Positions 1 through 11,390 of a stretch of DNA of 64,000 nucleotides are shown in pieces (positions within the stretch are counted from its first letter, which is position 1; the number at the start of each line of letters is the position of its first letter). Both the position numbers and the translations under genes were made by a program. The DNA comes from Agelas oroides. Taxonomy: Eukaryota > Porifera > Demospongiae > Agelasida > Agelasidae. A model generated the notes under the pieces. That model had not been told where the DNA came from and searched no databases. It saw only the letters and a program-made list of their open reading frames with translations. The DNA lies in the NCBI GenBank assembly GCA_949130485.1, contig OX422184.1, positions 8,782,996-8,846,995 on the forward strand, given 5' to 3'.

Positions 1-1008
1 TACATAGCTCATTACTTGGATGATTTTACTACCATCGGCCCTCCCAACTCAAACCAGTGTTTCAGAAATCTACATATCATAACAGAAACTTGCAGAGAGT
101 TAGGTATCCCACTAGCTCCTCACAAACTAGTAGGTCCCACTACGTGTATTGTCTTTCTTGGTATCGAGATAGATACCATCACTATGGAACTGAGACTCCC
201 ACAAGATAAGCTGGACAAGCTTAAGGAACTCTTGTCCAATTGGATATTCTTAACATACTGTAAACCAGAAGACCTTGAATCCCTACTGGGCCACCTGAAC
301 CATGCATGTAGTGTGGTCAAACCCGGTAGATCATTCATCAGTAGACTTATCCAGCTACTAACTAAAGCCAAACAGAGGCATTGGCGCACCATCCGTATCA
401 ATAAAGAGGCCCAGTCGGACATCAGATGATGGCACACATTTATTGAATCCTGGAATGGTGTATCCATTCTGAGACAACACAGAATGGCTAATCCAGATCA
501 CGAGATGTGGACAGATGCATCGGGGTCATGGGGAGCAGGTGCATTCTGGAAATCAGAATGGTTCCAGCCTAAGTGGCCAACAGTCTTACAAGAAGAACAA
601 ATTGCAGTAAAGGAACTTGCTCCAATCACGATTGCGTGTGCGCTATGGGGACCACGATGGACAGGTTCCTCTATACGAGTTCACTCTGACAACGAGGCAG
701 TTGTTACAGTCGTTAACTCAGGCTACTCTAGACAACCTGTCATGATGCATCTATTAAGATGCATATTCTTCTTTAAAGCAAAGTTCGACTTTACCCTCAA
801 AGCAGCACATATCCCAGGACAGTACAATACACTTGCAGACGCACTATCCAGAGATAACGCATCGTTTTTCTTATCATCTCATTCACAGGCCAACCCGCAA
901 ACCACGGAAATACCCCAGGACATGATCGAAATGCTACTTATAAAGAAGCCAGACTGGACATCCAATGACTGGACACTTTGGTTTCACTCTATTTTCGTGC
1001 TTCACTAG
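1..1008 (+). pseudogene. DIRS/PAT-type retrotransposon reverse transcriptase and RNase H, 5' end cut by window
   Basis: The window opens inside an RT palm domain: the catalytic HYLDDF box lies at bases 10-27, followed by a GPP segment typical of DIRS-group RTs. RNase H follows in the same frame, with the acidic residues of WTDASG, VKEL, HSDNEA and ADALSRD (about 510-850). An in-frame TGA at 427-429 splits the frame where a tryptophan is usual next to the following WHTF, so this looks like a point nonsense mutation. The frame ends with TAG at 1006-1008, and the recombinase overlaps it in another frame. In DIRS elements this enzyme copies the element RNA into circular DNA that the recombinase integrates. 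The copy is non-functional as it stands. The DIRS assignment rests on the adjoining tyrosine recombinase. Confidence 0.85.
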
Positions 1009-1998
1009 CCCCATCTACAACACGATCCTATGAATCAGCTAAGAAAAGGTACCTGCAATTCTGTGCCAACAGCGACAATGGACCCTTTGCAAGCATCAGA
1101 AGAAAAACTTTGTAGTTTTGTTGCATATTTAGCTGATTCAAACCTAACACATCAAACAATAAAATGTTACCTTTCCGCAGTACGACACCTTCAAATAGCA
1201 ATGAACAAAGGGGACCCTCACATTAGTAGCATGCCAACATTAGAGCATGTCTTAAGGGGAATTAAGAAAGAGCAGTCAAAGAAGCATACCCCAGCTAAGT
1301 CCTGCCTACCTATCACTCCAAACATCCTAACAAGACTAAGGGAGGTGTGGGAAGAAGAACCTCACAATTATGATTACATCATGCTATGGGCGGCATGCTG
1401 CACATGCTACTTCGGGTCCCTAAGATCTGGAGAGATATGCTCCCCCTCAGACGAAGAATATGACCCCTCTACCCATCTCAATTTTTCTGACCTTGCAGTT
1501 GACTCACACGACAATACCTCTGTTATAGCACTGAAAATTAAAACATCAAAGACGGACCCTTTTAGACAAGGAGTTACGATCTATCTAGGGACCACCAACA
1601 CAAAACTTTGTCCAGTTCAAGCCTTGCTGGCATACATCGCTGTTAGAGGAGACAAACAAGGGGCTCTCTTTTCATTCTCAAATCATCAATTATTGACGAG
1701 AGCTAGATTTGTGAAACATCTTAGGTTAGCCCTGTCAAAAGCAGGGATCGATCCGGATCTCTATGCGGGTCACAGTTTCTGGATAGGCGCGGCAACCGTG
1801 GCCTGTACTCAAGGCATCGAGGACTCCACGATCATGACTCTCGGCAGATGGAAGAGCAACGCGTACCAGCGTTACATAAGGATTCCTCAAGAACATCTAG
1901 CTCAGATTTCGTCACGAATCGCCTCACCAATTCCTGCAAGAAGTATGCAAATATACCAGCCTAACCTGGAAGAAGGAACTGAGTTCAGACGCAAGTAA
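990..1998 (+). pseudogene. DIRS/PAT tyrosine recombinase (integrase)
   Basis: This is a phage-integrase-fold recombinase, which DIRS elements use instead of a DDE integrase. Its N-terminal helix-rich part starts in frame 3 (YFRASLAPSTTRSYESAKK, from 990). The reading then moves to frame 1 near 1085-1095, where EEKLCSFVAYLAD begins and runs to the stop at 1996-1998, so one small indel is implied. Catalytic features are the first Arg in GSLRSGEI (about 1420-1440), the AGHS box His at 1771-1773 and the Tyr in AYQRYIRI (about 1861-1882). The second catalytic Arg of the HxxR box is missing: HSFW is read where HSFR is expected (codon TGG at 1780-1782). The frameshift and the Arg loss make it inactive. 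Confidence 0.85.
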
Positions 1999-2180
1999 CT
2001 GTGGAGTATGGTGGCATACACAATACCCGAGTATAAGTATATATGTATCTATGATGGCAGGCTCTACAATTTTATTACTCTAGTGATCGTACAATGAAAT
2101 GTTCCGCCCTATCAATTTAATTCCTTGTTTGGGGGCTATGGTCCGCCACCTCATATTCATACTACGGTAACGTCCCATTT

Positions 2181-2339
2181 TTGGGAGATACCCGTCAGTA
2201 CGTCGGGCCTGCCCCCCAAACACCTCGAAAATTAAAGCATGGGCCAGCAAGCCTGGCTCCAAGTGCCAACTCATCTGGAATATAGCTCCAGCTGGTTTGG
2301 TTATATACAAGTATAATTAGTTGCTTGTCGAGAGTTAAA
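2181..2339 (+). repeat. Split direct repeat B1 of the DIRS/PAT element
   Basis: These 159 bp are repeated almost identically at 2608-2766 in the same orientation. The position after the recombinase gene, followed by a unique spacer and then the second copy, matches the B1-A2-B2 arrangement of PAT/Ngaro-type split direct repeats. The A1 copy would lie left of the window. Confidence 0.65.
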
Positions 2340-2607
2340 TACTGTTTAATGCAGTTAAAACGAGCAAGCAAGATCCTGCCTGTACCACTTTCGGGACGGG
2401 CAGCCCAGTCAGGTGACAATCCGTCACGCATGCGCACAAACCTGATGGTACCTCGTGGCTAAGTTCTGTAGTCAAGAAGTTTATTCTATACCCACCTCAC
2501 CACACCCTCCCATTATTAATTAATCTTCACAAATACTGCATCTTCTCCATCAGCTCATAGCTGATGTGATAGAGTCGGGCTTGTTGGCGGGTGTTTCGAG
2601 AATGGGG
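2340..2607 (+). repeat. Putative A2 segment between split repeats
   Basis: This 268-bp spacer separates the two B repeats and contains no open frame of interest. In PAT-like elements this position holds the A2 copy of the 5' terminal A1 repeat. A1 would be outside the window, so the assignment is positional only. Confidence 0.45.
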
Positions 2608-2766
2608 TTGGGAGATACCCGTCAGTACGTCGGGCCTGCCCCCCAAACACCTCGAAAATTAAAGCACGGGCCAGCAAGCCTGGCTCCAAGTGCCAAATCA
2701 TCTGGAATATAGCTCCAGCTGGTTTGGTTATATACAAGTATAATTAGTTGCTTGTCTAGAGTTAAA
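2608..2766 (+). repeat. Split direct repeat B2 of the DIRS/PAT element (element 3' end)
   Basis: Second copy of the 159-bp repeat at 2181-2339, with a handful of substitutions (for example CGAGAG versus CTAGAG near the right end). The right edge near 2766 is the likely 3' terminus of the retroelement. Confidence 0.65.
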
Positions 2767-3222
2767 GTCACTTTTTGGAACATGTTTGGACCAGAAGAAA
2801 TGATGATCGGAGAAGTCTGAAGAAAAGAGAGAGTGCTTGGATCAAGGCTTTAAGAACAATGGAACCCTGTGGACTAAACATCATCCCATAGCCTTTCTTC
2901 ACCTACTGCCATTGCTCCCTTTTCATTTTCCCAACTGTACCCCCTCCAAGAATTCATTTTCTAGAATGTACCCCCCTTAAGCCTCCGCATTTTGTATTGT
3001 AGCTCCTCTAGGCATTTTACATGCTGTACCCCCTAGGCCTTACATAGTTTACAGTAGCGTGCTGTTTCCATGACAAACACACTATCACTAGGTACACGCC
3101 GTTGCTAGTTACCACACACGCTGTTACTAAACAAACCTGTATATAAGTGCTGTTTCATTTCCTTGTAACCACCCTTGAGAAAGCTCACCACCGATGAGGG
3201 AAACGTTGGGCCTCTAAGCAGG
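2767..3222. other. Unassigned spacer
   Basis: No coding region recognised. Several short C-rich blocks resemble one another (TGTACCCCCT near 2936, 2967 and 3024). At 3191-3210 a CCGATGAGGGAAACG string resembles a hammerhead ribozyme core without helix II; see rejected items. Confidence 0.4.
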
Positions 3223-3931
3223 GAATAAAGTTTTGCCAAACCCCTCCTATACTGTCCTCATCATAAACCTATACCGCAGCGCCGCAGAGATGACGTCATT
3301 TTTGAAACTACTCCACTAAACTACTCGCACCCGCACCCTGAGATATGCACTTCGATCCAGGGAGATCTATACCGAGGGACCAATTACATCCCCGGAGATA
3401 CTGTCAGAGCCCCCCCAGACGCAGGACGACAGCATCAACAGCATACAAGAGACACCGAACAGGCAATTCAGGCTGGTACTCTCGGTAACCCCGTGCATGC
3501 CTCGTATAAGTAGTATAGAATCTGTTAACCATAGTTCTTCCCCCTTACTGTTTAGCCCTACACCCACCTCAAGCCCAGTCCATGCCCCTACCCCTGACTC
3601 CCTCCAGAACCAGCCACCTCCCCCTCCACTTAGCCCCACTAACAGTCCAACCTCTTTCAATAACACAACATGAAGAACCCCTACCGGGATCCCCTGAACT
3701 ATTCAGCCCCACCCCCACAAGTAGCACAATCCAAAACAAGTGGCCATCACACCCCCCCCCCCCCCCCCCCCCCCTCTCCCTCAACGATCCCCACGCATTA
3801 GGAAAAGACACAGGCTACATAATTATGAAAGTCTTGCCTCAACAAATGGGAGCTACGATGTGTGTAGCAGTGTTGGCGCTCCCCCACCTGACACCCCAAC
3901 TGCTTGGATAACTGAAATGTCAGAAGTATAA
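3223..3931 (+). pseudogene. Pro/Ser/Thr-rich retroelement ORF fragment, copy 1
   Basis: From the ATG at about 3290 the plus strand reads MTSFLKLLH, then a TAA stop, then TTRTRTLRYALRSREIYTEG and on through a Pro/Ser-rich stretch with a 23-base C run (3752-3774) to a stop near 3929. Frame changes occur on the way. The first 298 bp (3223-3520) are repeated in inverted orientation at 4865-5160, where the same peptide is open, so this is repetitive coding DNA and not a single-copy gene. A long Pro/Ser-rich N-terminal ORF would suit ORF1 of a non-LTR or Penelope-like element, but I do not recognise the family. The stop within the first ten codons shows that the copy is dead. Confidence 0.5.
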
Positions 3932-4098
3932 TAGAGGGTGTCCATGATAGTGACAGCCCACTTAGCATAAGCTGTCCAAGTTATTCTGTGTCTCCAGTGC
4001 ATGCTCTGAAACACTCAACGTTGGTCATTTGACAGCTAAAGCATCTTCCGATTGGCAAAAAGTGGGTGTGGACACTCTACGCTGGCAATGCAGCTTGC

Positions 4099-4227
4099 TC
4101 AAGCTTGCGCACTGGTAAGTCCCCACAGGCCAGACGTGCCATCATTTGTCATGTTGAAGCCGTGAAAGTTGCACATGCCTTTCTGAAATGTTTCATTGAC
4201 AAGATTTAAGTGGCAAAGGAAACAGCA
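4099..4227. other. Unassigned sequence upstream of an R1 module
   Basis: No recognised feature. Unlike R1 copies at 29.9 and 35.7 kb, this copy is not preceded by an obvious open coding tag. Confidence 0.3.
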
Positions 4228-4846
4228 GTTGTGTGTCGAGTGGGGGAGCACCAACACCTCTGGCACATCGATGTTCAATTTCACACATACATGAAGTGTG
4301 ATGTTAAAACATGAAGGGAGATGGGGATGGGGCATTTATGGCTTAAATGGATGGTGGCTTAAATGGGTGTGGCATTTATGGCTTAAATGGGTGGGGCATT
4401 TATGGCTCAAATGGATGGGGCGGTTAGTTACTGTTTTTGGGAGATATGCTCAAATAAATACTGGTCTTCAGGGGAGTACCCTTTCCGGTCCTCGCATGAC
4501 TACGGATTTCGGTCCCTTTGAACTCCCGACCCGTGGCCTACTACAGAAAGGGCGGGACCACTCCCCGCCTAAGGTTTGCTTTGAGGAGCCCAGCTTTTGG
4601 TTGGCACATAGTGCTATGGGCATTCACAGTGCTATAAATATTCAAATTACTAAACAAATTGGGGGTGGGGCTCAATGGGTGGAGTTATCATATTAACTTA
4701 TAATAACTAGGGGGATGGGCGAACGGTTAACGTATGGGATTCTGGCTCGCTATCGTGTTGTCTTGGTGGAACGTCTGGGAGGCTTGTCTTCACTGGTAGG
4801 CGCTCCTGCACCAAAGATAATTCGGGTCTGTACTGCGGCTACTATC
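4228..4846 (+). repeat. R1 repeat family, module a (copy 1)
   Basis: This 619-bp stretch matches 29913-30590 and 35741-36410 (plus) and 58966-59390 (minus). It begins with GTGTCGAGTGGGGGAGCACC, has a short GGGGCATTTATGGCTTAAATG minisatellite, then a block with GC-box, CCAAT-like and TATAAATA motifs. It stops abruptly at about 4846, where the inverted copy of the 3.2-kb sequence begins. The other copies continue into a GTGAGT splice-donor-like sequence and a hairpin array, both absent here. Confidence 0.85.
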
Positions 4847-4864
4847 TCAAGACTTCATAGTTAT

Positions 4865-5160
4865 CTATACTACTTATACGAGCCATGCACGGGGTTACCG
4901 AGAGTACCAGCCTGAATTGGCTGTTCGGTGTCTCTTGTATGCTGTTGATGCTGTCATCCTGCGTCTGGGGGGGCTCTGACAGTATCTCAGGGGATGTAAT
5001 CTGTCCCTCGGTATAGATCTCCCTGGACCGGAGTGCGTATCTCAGGGTGCGGGTTCGAGTAGTATAGTGCAGTAGTTTCAAAAATGACGTCATCTCTGTG
5101 GCGCTGCAGTATAGGTTTGTGGTGAGGACAGTATAGGAGGGGGTTGGCAAAACTTTATTC
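4865..5160 (-). pseudogene. Pro/Ser-rich retroelement ORF fragment, inverted copy 2
   Basis: Reverse complement of 3223-3520 with a modest number of substitutions. On the minus strand a 112-codon frame (4842-5180) is open through MTSFLKLLHYTTRTRTLRYA; the tyrosine codon here corresponds to the TAA stop of copy 1. The match begins in both copies at GAATAAAGTTTTGCC, with different sequence upstream, so that point is a recombination or element boundary. A head-to-head pair around an R1 module could come from a 5'-inverted retrotransposition or from independent insertions. Confidence 0.55.
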
Positions 5161-5554
5161 ACCAGCATCAGGAGAGGCATGAAGCCATCCTACAAATTAG
5201 AAAATAAAATAAAAAAAAAAGCTCATGTCTTCAAAATGCAAATGCCACATCATAATCAGCAATGACAAACCTTGAGGGATAGCTGTGCCAGCGACAAGTC
5301 TTGCCTGTAGGGTGTCTAAAGAATTTGCGTTGTTTTGCAGCTAATGGTGTTTTTAATTTTAAGATTGTGGTATGTACTTTTGGAGGTGCTCCTAATGTAT
5401 GGTTTGGTGTCGAGGGCTATAAATGTCAGACAGTTATTGTTAAATTTTTTGATTAGCGGGGGTGCATTTAGGGCAGGTAGGGGTTCACAAAGGAGATTGA
5501 GGTCTCGGTCAATTTTATAAGTATGCGCAATTAAAAGTAACATTAAACTATGGC

Positions 5555-5757
5555 CCACATACTTGTGTGGATCATATCCAACTGCCTTTAGCGCCTCCCT
5601 GAGTTCTGCGACCAGCCGAGCTCGTGTTAGGGGGCGGTGATCTTGAAATTGGAACATTGGACCAGGATGATTTCCCCGTCGTACCATAAAATCCAATATT
5701 GCTGCAACAGGGCATAGATCTGTCCCTAAGGTATTCAAAGCCAGCCAATCTGAATGT
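5555..5757 (-). pseudogene. Tyrosine recombinase C-terminal fragment (DIRS/Crypton-like)
   Basis: On the minus strand the frame reads LGTDLCPVAAILDFMVRRG, then RPLTRARLVAELREALKAVG and ends with KYVGHS. This is the region just before and including the HxxR box of DIRS-type recombinases; compare LCPVQALLAYIAVRG and AGHS in the element at 1 kb. Similarity ends right after GHS (near 5555), so the second catalytic Arg and the Tyr are absent. The start near 5757 is equally abrupt. It is a short orphan piece from a different, diverged element. Confidence 0.75.
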
Positions 5758-5759
5758 TA

Positions 5760-6890
5760 TGTACAAGGCATGCTTCCTCAGTCGTGCCGCAACCGTTACA
5801 AACCGGAAGAATTTTGGTTGCAGCGGAAGTAGGCGTGGCAGATAAGATGGCGAAAAAGTGATCGTTCACAAGTTTGGTACACTTTTGTTATGGACAACCT
5901 GTGATCCAGACTGAAGTCCAAGGGCCTTGCTAATATACGATACCACGCATATGAAGCTAGAACAAGGGACCTCTGCTATCTATGAGCATGAAGCTTGGCT
6001 TTTCATACAAAATCCTTCAGATAGCTTGGGCAGCAAACACCAGACAGAACCTAGCTGACTATTTTGTATTTTGGTAGGTAGAATGGGGCGGAATGTTCTG
6101 CCATCATTCTGTCCTGTTCTATAGGTTAAAAAAACAGTACCGATCTAGTATAGAGATATATCAATTGTCGAGCTTTACAAGATCTTGCTGGTTATATGAG
6201 AAGTCATTCATGTCTATATGTATTTCCACCTCCAGGTGACACTGCCTGAATCAGAGCGGACATCTGAAGCACTTCTGGTCCTGATAATCAGGAGGATCGT
6301 CAGGATTGAGCCCCCCTCACACCACAACTCCCATATGCCTGAATACCTTGAATTCACTAGTGAGTGTACATGTCATCTAAAAATCTTTGCCAGTTAGCTG
6401 GCATTTGGCTATGCTTTTTTGTTGGCTTTATGCTATGTATGTTTTTCAATATACAAGTATTATGTTATCAACCACCATTAATCAGTATGCATGACTTCAA
6501 ACCATCCTGGCAGCTCTGTACAAAATGGGACAAAGATGATTTTTGGTCAATCCATAGCTGTTGAAGCCCTCCACACTTTAAGCACAGTTTGCAACTCCAG
6601 GGAATAGCAAAACAAAAGTGTACCAAAGAAATACGTTGTCACACAAAGGTTCCAGAATAGCCGCACAGCTGCCGAGCACCCACGCACGGCAGGTACCGTT
6701 AAGTAGCCCTAAATAGTCTTATTTAGCGTACAGAATTTCATGCTTTCCACTTGAAGTATACGGCAGTAGTGGTACTAAAACTACACGTGGAGTGAAGCGG
6801 ATCTACAGAGCATTTGAAGACGTCTTCCACCATTGATCCAAGGTCATGTTTCTCTCCAGCCACAGCTACCAAGACAGTTGGACCAACTGT
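5760..6890. other. Unassigned region
   Basis: AT-rich sequence with no convincing coding block, long repeat or inverted repeat. The only open frame (6364-6564 plus, 66 codons) has no recognisable motif and is most likely chance. Confidence 0.4.
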
Positions 6891-6892
6891 AC

Positions 6893-8257
6893 TCATACTT
6901 CATCCAAGGAAAAAGACCTTTGATGCAGTTTCAAAGTGCTCTGGTGACGTACCGTTTCAATGTTTTGGTAGCACCAACAAAGGTATACTGTAGCTGATGA
7001 CTGGCATTTGATGAGCGCCACCTCTGCTGCTATGTGCTTCAATTCTGAAATTGTCAGCTTGTTTGACTCTAAGGGGTTGTATTTGCCCCTTCTAACAAGC
7101 TCTGCCAGCTTCTTAGGGCATCCAAATGGCTTGCCATTAGGGGTAGTCTGAAATGCTCTACTATGAATGTGCAATGGCTTTGTTAACTTGGCTCAGGTGT
7201 TGCCGACTTGAAGACTGCTGCTTCCACTACTTTGCTATCCACATACCCCCACAACTTTTCAACATCCACATCACCCTCGATAGCATCCACTTCACTGGAA
7301 ACTGGCCACACCACCTAAGAGGAGAAAGATATCATTGGTTTAGTTTTAGCATATAAAAGGGGTTAGTGTTAGTACTTGGTCAGCAACCAGGAATCTGTAT
7401 GTGCCATTTGCAAGAGTGACCTTGGAATTCGTAGTGTCGCCTTCTTTCTTTCCACTTTTCAACAAGTTGCTGTAAGACATCTGTAGATGATGAGGCTTCA
7501 GAGGCAGGTGTGTATACTGGTTCGCGTTCCGTGCTGGTCCTCCATGTTTGAACCAACTCGCATAGCTGCAAACAGACTTGTTTTGACGGTGGCTCCTAGA
7601 TGATAATGATAATGTTGTATAGGTATCTTGTTTTGACATAGGCCCATAACACATTAGGCATGTATTACATTTTAATATTTTGTCAGGCATAAATAATATT
7701 ACACCGCAAATCTGTGTATACCTGATGTTTGTGGCTCACTAATGCTTGCCACCGTTTTCTTACTTGCTGTAGTGGCAGCTGATGTTGTACCTGTATAGTT
7801 ATGACATTGTACTGTTAACATGTAGCAAAAGAGTTTCAATTCAAGTGGTGGATAATTACAGCTTAGTGGATGTGCTTGTGTCATTTAGGGGTTGTGAACA
7901 AGAAAAGATTCCTCAGACACCCTGTGGACTAGGTTTGTGCCTCAGGAGTTCATTCTCTGCACGTTTTCACGAACAGTAGCTGGAAAAGGCATTTTATTGA
8001 GCAAACGTGGATTTAGCTCCAGTTGTGTAGACTTCACTTTCGTTGAGGCATCATCGTCTGGTTGCAGCGAGGTGCCTAGTTCTTGTTTTTACTTTGCTTG
8101 TGTGCTCACAATAACAGCTCATACTGTCTGTTCCAGGTGTTAACCTAAGTCTAGTTTCTTTGGCCGTCCTGCAGCTCTCATAATAGCACTTCCACGACCC
8201 TGTGGCGTCAGCGGTAACAAGAGTCGTATAGTCTGTTCCACGGTTCCTCACTCTCAA
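6893..8257 (-). CDS. Unrecognised multi-exon gene or transposon gene remnant
   Basis: Several minus-strand stretches have protein-like composition and plausible GT-AG borders, but I do not recognise the family. In minus order: about 8257-8150 with an AT-hook-like GRPKK; about 8097-7945 reading LGTSLQPDDDASTKVK and further; 7795-7722 reading TTSAATTASKKTVASISEPQ and followed by GTATAC; a Lys/Arg/Glu-rich block in 7571-7400 (VLQQLVEKWKERRRH); about 7322-7192 reading VSSEVDAIEGDVDVEKLWG; and 7174-6893 with GKPFGCPKKLAELVRRGKYN. Acidic and basic low-complexity segments with GRPKK/GCPKK motifs suggest a nuclear DNA-binding protein. Exon phases were not all verified and some junctions may be broken. 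No function is assigned. Confidence 0.35.
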
Positions 8258-8624
8258 TGAATACAGTACATGCTACAAAGCTCCCCCTCTTCAGGAATGT
8301 GTCCTCACATTCAAGCCGAATCGATCCAGTGGATTCCGTAAAGGGTTGCCATGCAAGGTGGTATCTATACAAGCAGACAACTAATTACATTGCATGTCAC
8401 GCCAGCGTACTGGGTGTTGCTGTGCGCTACGTTCAGTTGCTATGGTCCTGGTCCCTGCACTGACTTCTGATGACAGGTGTGTGCAAAAAAGCTCTAGGAC
8501 TGATGTTATGACATTGTGTTATGTAATCGTCACACTATTTGATTTGTGGTTCACATTCTCTGGTGAACCGAAAGTAGATGGGGGAACCGGTTCGTTCACT
8601 CATCATCCACCACCTCCAAATTAG

Positions 8625-9570
8625 TGCCAAAGTAATGTTGTCCATGCTCCTTCTCTTGTCGATGGGATTTGTTCTCTTCTTGAGTTCTGATATCGTGAGG
8701 TACTGTGTTTGCATGGCTTGAGCTGGTTAAAATGGACGATCATTCTTCGACGACGGTTGTTTATCTCCTTCACTCTGTATGTAACATCTGACAATTTCTT
8801 GACCACCACGAATGGACCTGACCATGGTCTGTAGAGCTTTCTCGATTTCCCTTGGGGCACTTGTGGGAACAGTACCCAGACGTGATCTGCTTTGAATGGG
8901 TTTCCATGTACCCTCTAATTATAGAGCTCCTTCTGGCGTTCTAGCTGTCATGCTGTTCTCTCCCTTACTCTGGCATATGCTTCTCCTAGAGACGCTTTGA
9001 GTGTCATGGCATATTGTGATGGTGGCATCCATCTTTCCACCAACCAATCTGATTGTGGGTAGTAGGGTGTAGTCCTGGTTTTCTGTATGCCCAATAGCTT
9101 GCACCCCTCAGCCAAGAGATGGGATTCGAATTGGCGTCCCTGATTGGAGTGGAGTTGCTCCAGTGGCGAAAAACGACAGAACATTTCATTCACTACCTTA
9201 CAACCACCACAGCTTCTTGGCACAGAATTGGGTATGCCTCTACCCATCGGGTAAAATAATCGGCAGCCACAAGTATGTACGAGTTCCCTGATAAGGATTC
9301 AGGTAGAGGTCCCAGAATGTCTGTCACTACCATTTGCATAGGGTAGCCCGCTTGGATACTGACTAGTGGAGCTCTGGGTTTCGGATTTGGCATCTTCCTC
9401 TGGCCACACAACTTGTAAGAACTTCACCACTTTTGGATGGGGTTGTGTTTTCATATCGTTTAGCATACAATGTTGTGGTTCCCACATCAGTGGTGTAGAT
9501 AGTTGTAATCATCTGATTATCTGACTTTTGCTTTCTTTCAGGAAATATTTGGGATTCCATATTTTTCATT
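8625..9570 (-). pseudogene. Ty3/gypsy integrase remnant
   Basis: Read on the minus strand in three frames. First comes a degraded H2C2 region, then CGQRKMPNPKPRAP, then the core with the first catalytic Asp (VVTDILGPLPES, about 9300-9330). Next is HSNQGRQFESHL in place of the usual D-x-G-x-x-F box, so the second Asp appears as Asn. Then come TPYYPQSDWLVER (the Glu region) and the C-terminal segment WSGPFVVVKKLSDVTYRV with HFNQLKPC. Frameshifts separate the core from the C-terminal domain. There are no LTRs or RT nearby. Such integrases insert LTR-retrotransposon cDNA; this copy is dead. Confidence 0.85.
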
Positions 9571-10854
9571 GCTTTTGCTCACACTGGCAAAAATCTTGCA
9601 ACACGGTTGATGTACTCTCCAGATGGTTTTGTGATGAGGATGGCGCCGACGCGCAATATATGCAATACTTAAGCAAAACCCGTATAACTTCACCACCAAC
9701 ACGCAAAACGTTTATTTAAGCATCCAGGCTTCCTCTTTGAGTGGTTTTGTGATCAGCAAGACTCATATAGTTGCCCAAAAACCTCGCGGAAGACAGCTAA
9801 ACGCAAAAGTGTGTGATAGCAAAAGTGCCATTTTTCGTATTCTTCTTTCTTTCTTTCTTTCTTGTTACGACAAACAACGATATCTCGCAAACTGTTTAAG
9901 TACTCTCCGTCATTTTAGCACAAAACTGATGCTTATCACAGCGTGGCACTCTGCGTCTTCATAGCTTCAAATTCACCCTGGTCAATAAAAGCCATTCACA
10001 ACACTCTGAGGCTGCTGTCCGTTGCTTAGGACGCCATTTTCTAATTTTGTACGCATGCGCACATGAAGTCTCGTTCCCAGACCAAAGACCACGATCATTG
10101 GTCTGGAAGACTAGTACACAGGCGAAATGGCCAGCGGGCAGTACGCATGACTAGCACGGACCCCGTGGCATTGGGCAAGGCTTATGAACACCACGTAGGT
10201 AAGGCGCTACCTACTTGTAGCTACACTAAAAATAGCCTACTCACCGCTTTAGTGAAGCTAGGATGGTCAGTTATCAGTATGATAGTTTTCTGTGCTGCAG
10301 CTGGTCAGTCGTCATGACAACTGAATCATGAAATTGGTTTCACAAAGTTTGGTAGGGAGAGCGGTTGGCCCTTCATCAGGTTATAGCTGGCTATATTACA
10401 CATTATTATTACATGCCTGGAACTACTACTAAACTGTCAACGCCGTTTCAAGTTCTGGTGTTGTGGTTACACTTGAAATGTTCTTCTTAGGCTTAGGTCT
10501 AACTGTAACTGAGATTAACATCAAAAAAGTATAGAACATCTTTTTCACACTGCAGTTAGACAGCATGCTTGAGAGCTGAATCTGTACCCATCCATGCAGT
10601 TAGCATGAGTACCTGAGTTTACACACTGATTACTATGACTAGTCTTCAGCCCATTCAAGCTCAGTGTCTAGGTTGTATCAGAAAGGGTGCCACTGTCACT
10701 ACAAGTAGTATGATGGCAGTAAAGGGGATGGGGCTTTGCCAATATGTTGACCTTTGCTTTCATGCATTATCCCTACCCTGTTTGCATACTTTTTGGCATG
10801 CCATCCCTACATCTTTTTACATTTTTGATGTTTTTTAAGTCTTGTAATTATATA
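9571..10854. other. Unassigned region with a TTTC microsatellite
   Basis: No gene recognised. A short (TTTC)n run lies at about 9841-9863. At 10798-10845 a 48-bp segment matches one arm of the perfect hairpin at 55592-55697, with several differences, so a MITE end or solo arm is present here. The plus-strand frame 10063-10317 has no known motif. Confidence 0.4.
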
Positions 10855-11390
10855 GTAACGGTACGCCTAGGGGTGTAGTCGGTTCCATAAGGCTGAGCTA
10901 GGGCTAGGGCTGGGTTGGGGCTACTCTGTGTTATCTGCGAGGCTCACTCACAGTGTGAAGCTCATTCACATTAAAAAATTACGAGTGTGAAGCTCATTCA
11001 CACTTGAGTTACTACTGTGAGGTTCACTCACAGTTACATTACGAGTGTGAAGCTCATTCACACTTGAGTTACTACTGTTACGTTATGGGTGTGAAGCTCA
11101 TTCGCATTTTAAATTACAGGTGTGAGTGTGTTTAATAGGGTAAGGGCTTTATACTTTATACATGTGTATCTATGTGGAGATGGATAAAGACGGGGTCTTT
11201 TTTGACTACAGCTGTCCTTCCTATCGCAATTAAATACACTGTGGTAGCTAAGTGGAGATCCCCTGCGGACGGGGTTGCGGGCCTGGGTGGGTTGACTGTA
11301 CAAGCATATTGCCTGAGCGGATACTCTCACTATCCACCACCTCAGCCTCCGGCTCAATTATCTCTTCACCAAGGCGGTTACTCTAGGCCT
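10855..11390 (+). repeat. R1 repeat, modules b (short hairpin array) and c (copy 2)
   Basis: Starts with GTAACGGTACGCCTAGG as in the 30.7-kb copy. It continues through a short array of GTGTGAAGCTCATTCACAC-type hairpins (about 10938-11125) and then module c (TTTATACTTTATACATGTGT to TCTCTTCACCAAGG). It stops near 11385, where the full copies continue with GGGTATCCTATGG. Module a is missing. Confidence 0.85.

Noticed and set aside
2080-2737. Repeated minus-strand peptide frames (MYITKPAGAIFQ...)
   Set aside because: They come from the 159-bp split repeat of the DIRS element; no motif or independent support.
3191-3215. Hammerhead ribozyme (CCGATGAGGGAAACG)
   Set aside because: It resembles the CUGAUGA...GAAA core of Penelope-type ribozymes, but U4 is changed, helix II is absent and no closing helices I/III were found.
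4298-4696. Protein of R1 module a (GSTLSGPRMTTGFGPFELP...)
   Set aside because: Open in several copies but spans promoter-like GC-box/TATA sequence, differs by a stop among copies and lacks any domain.
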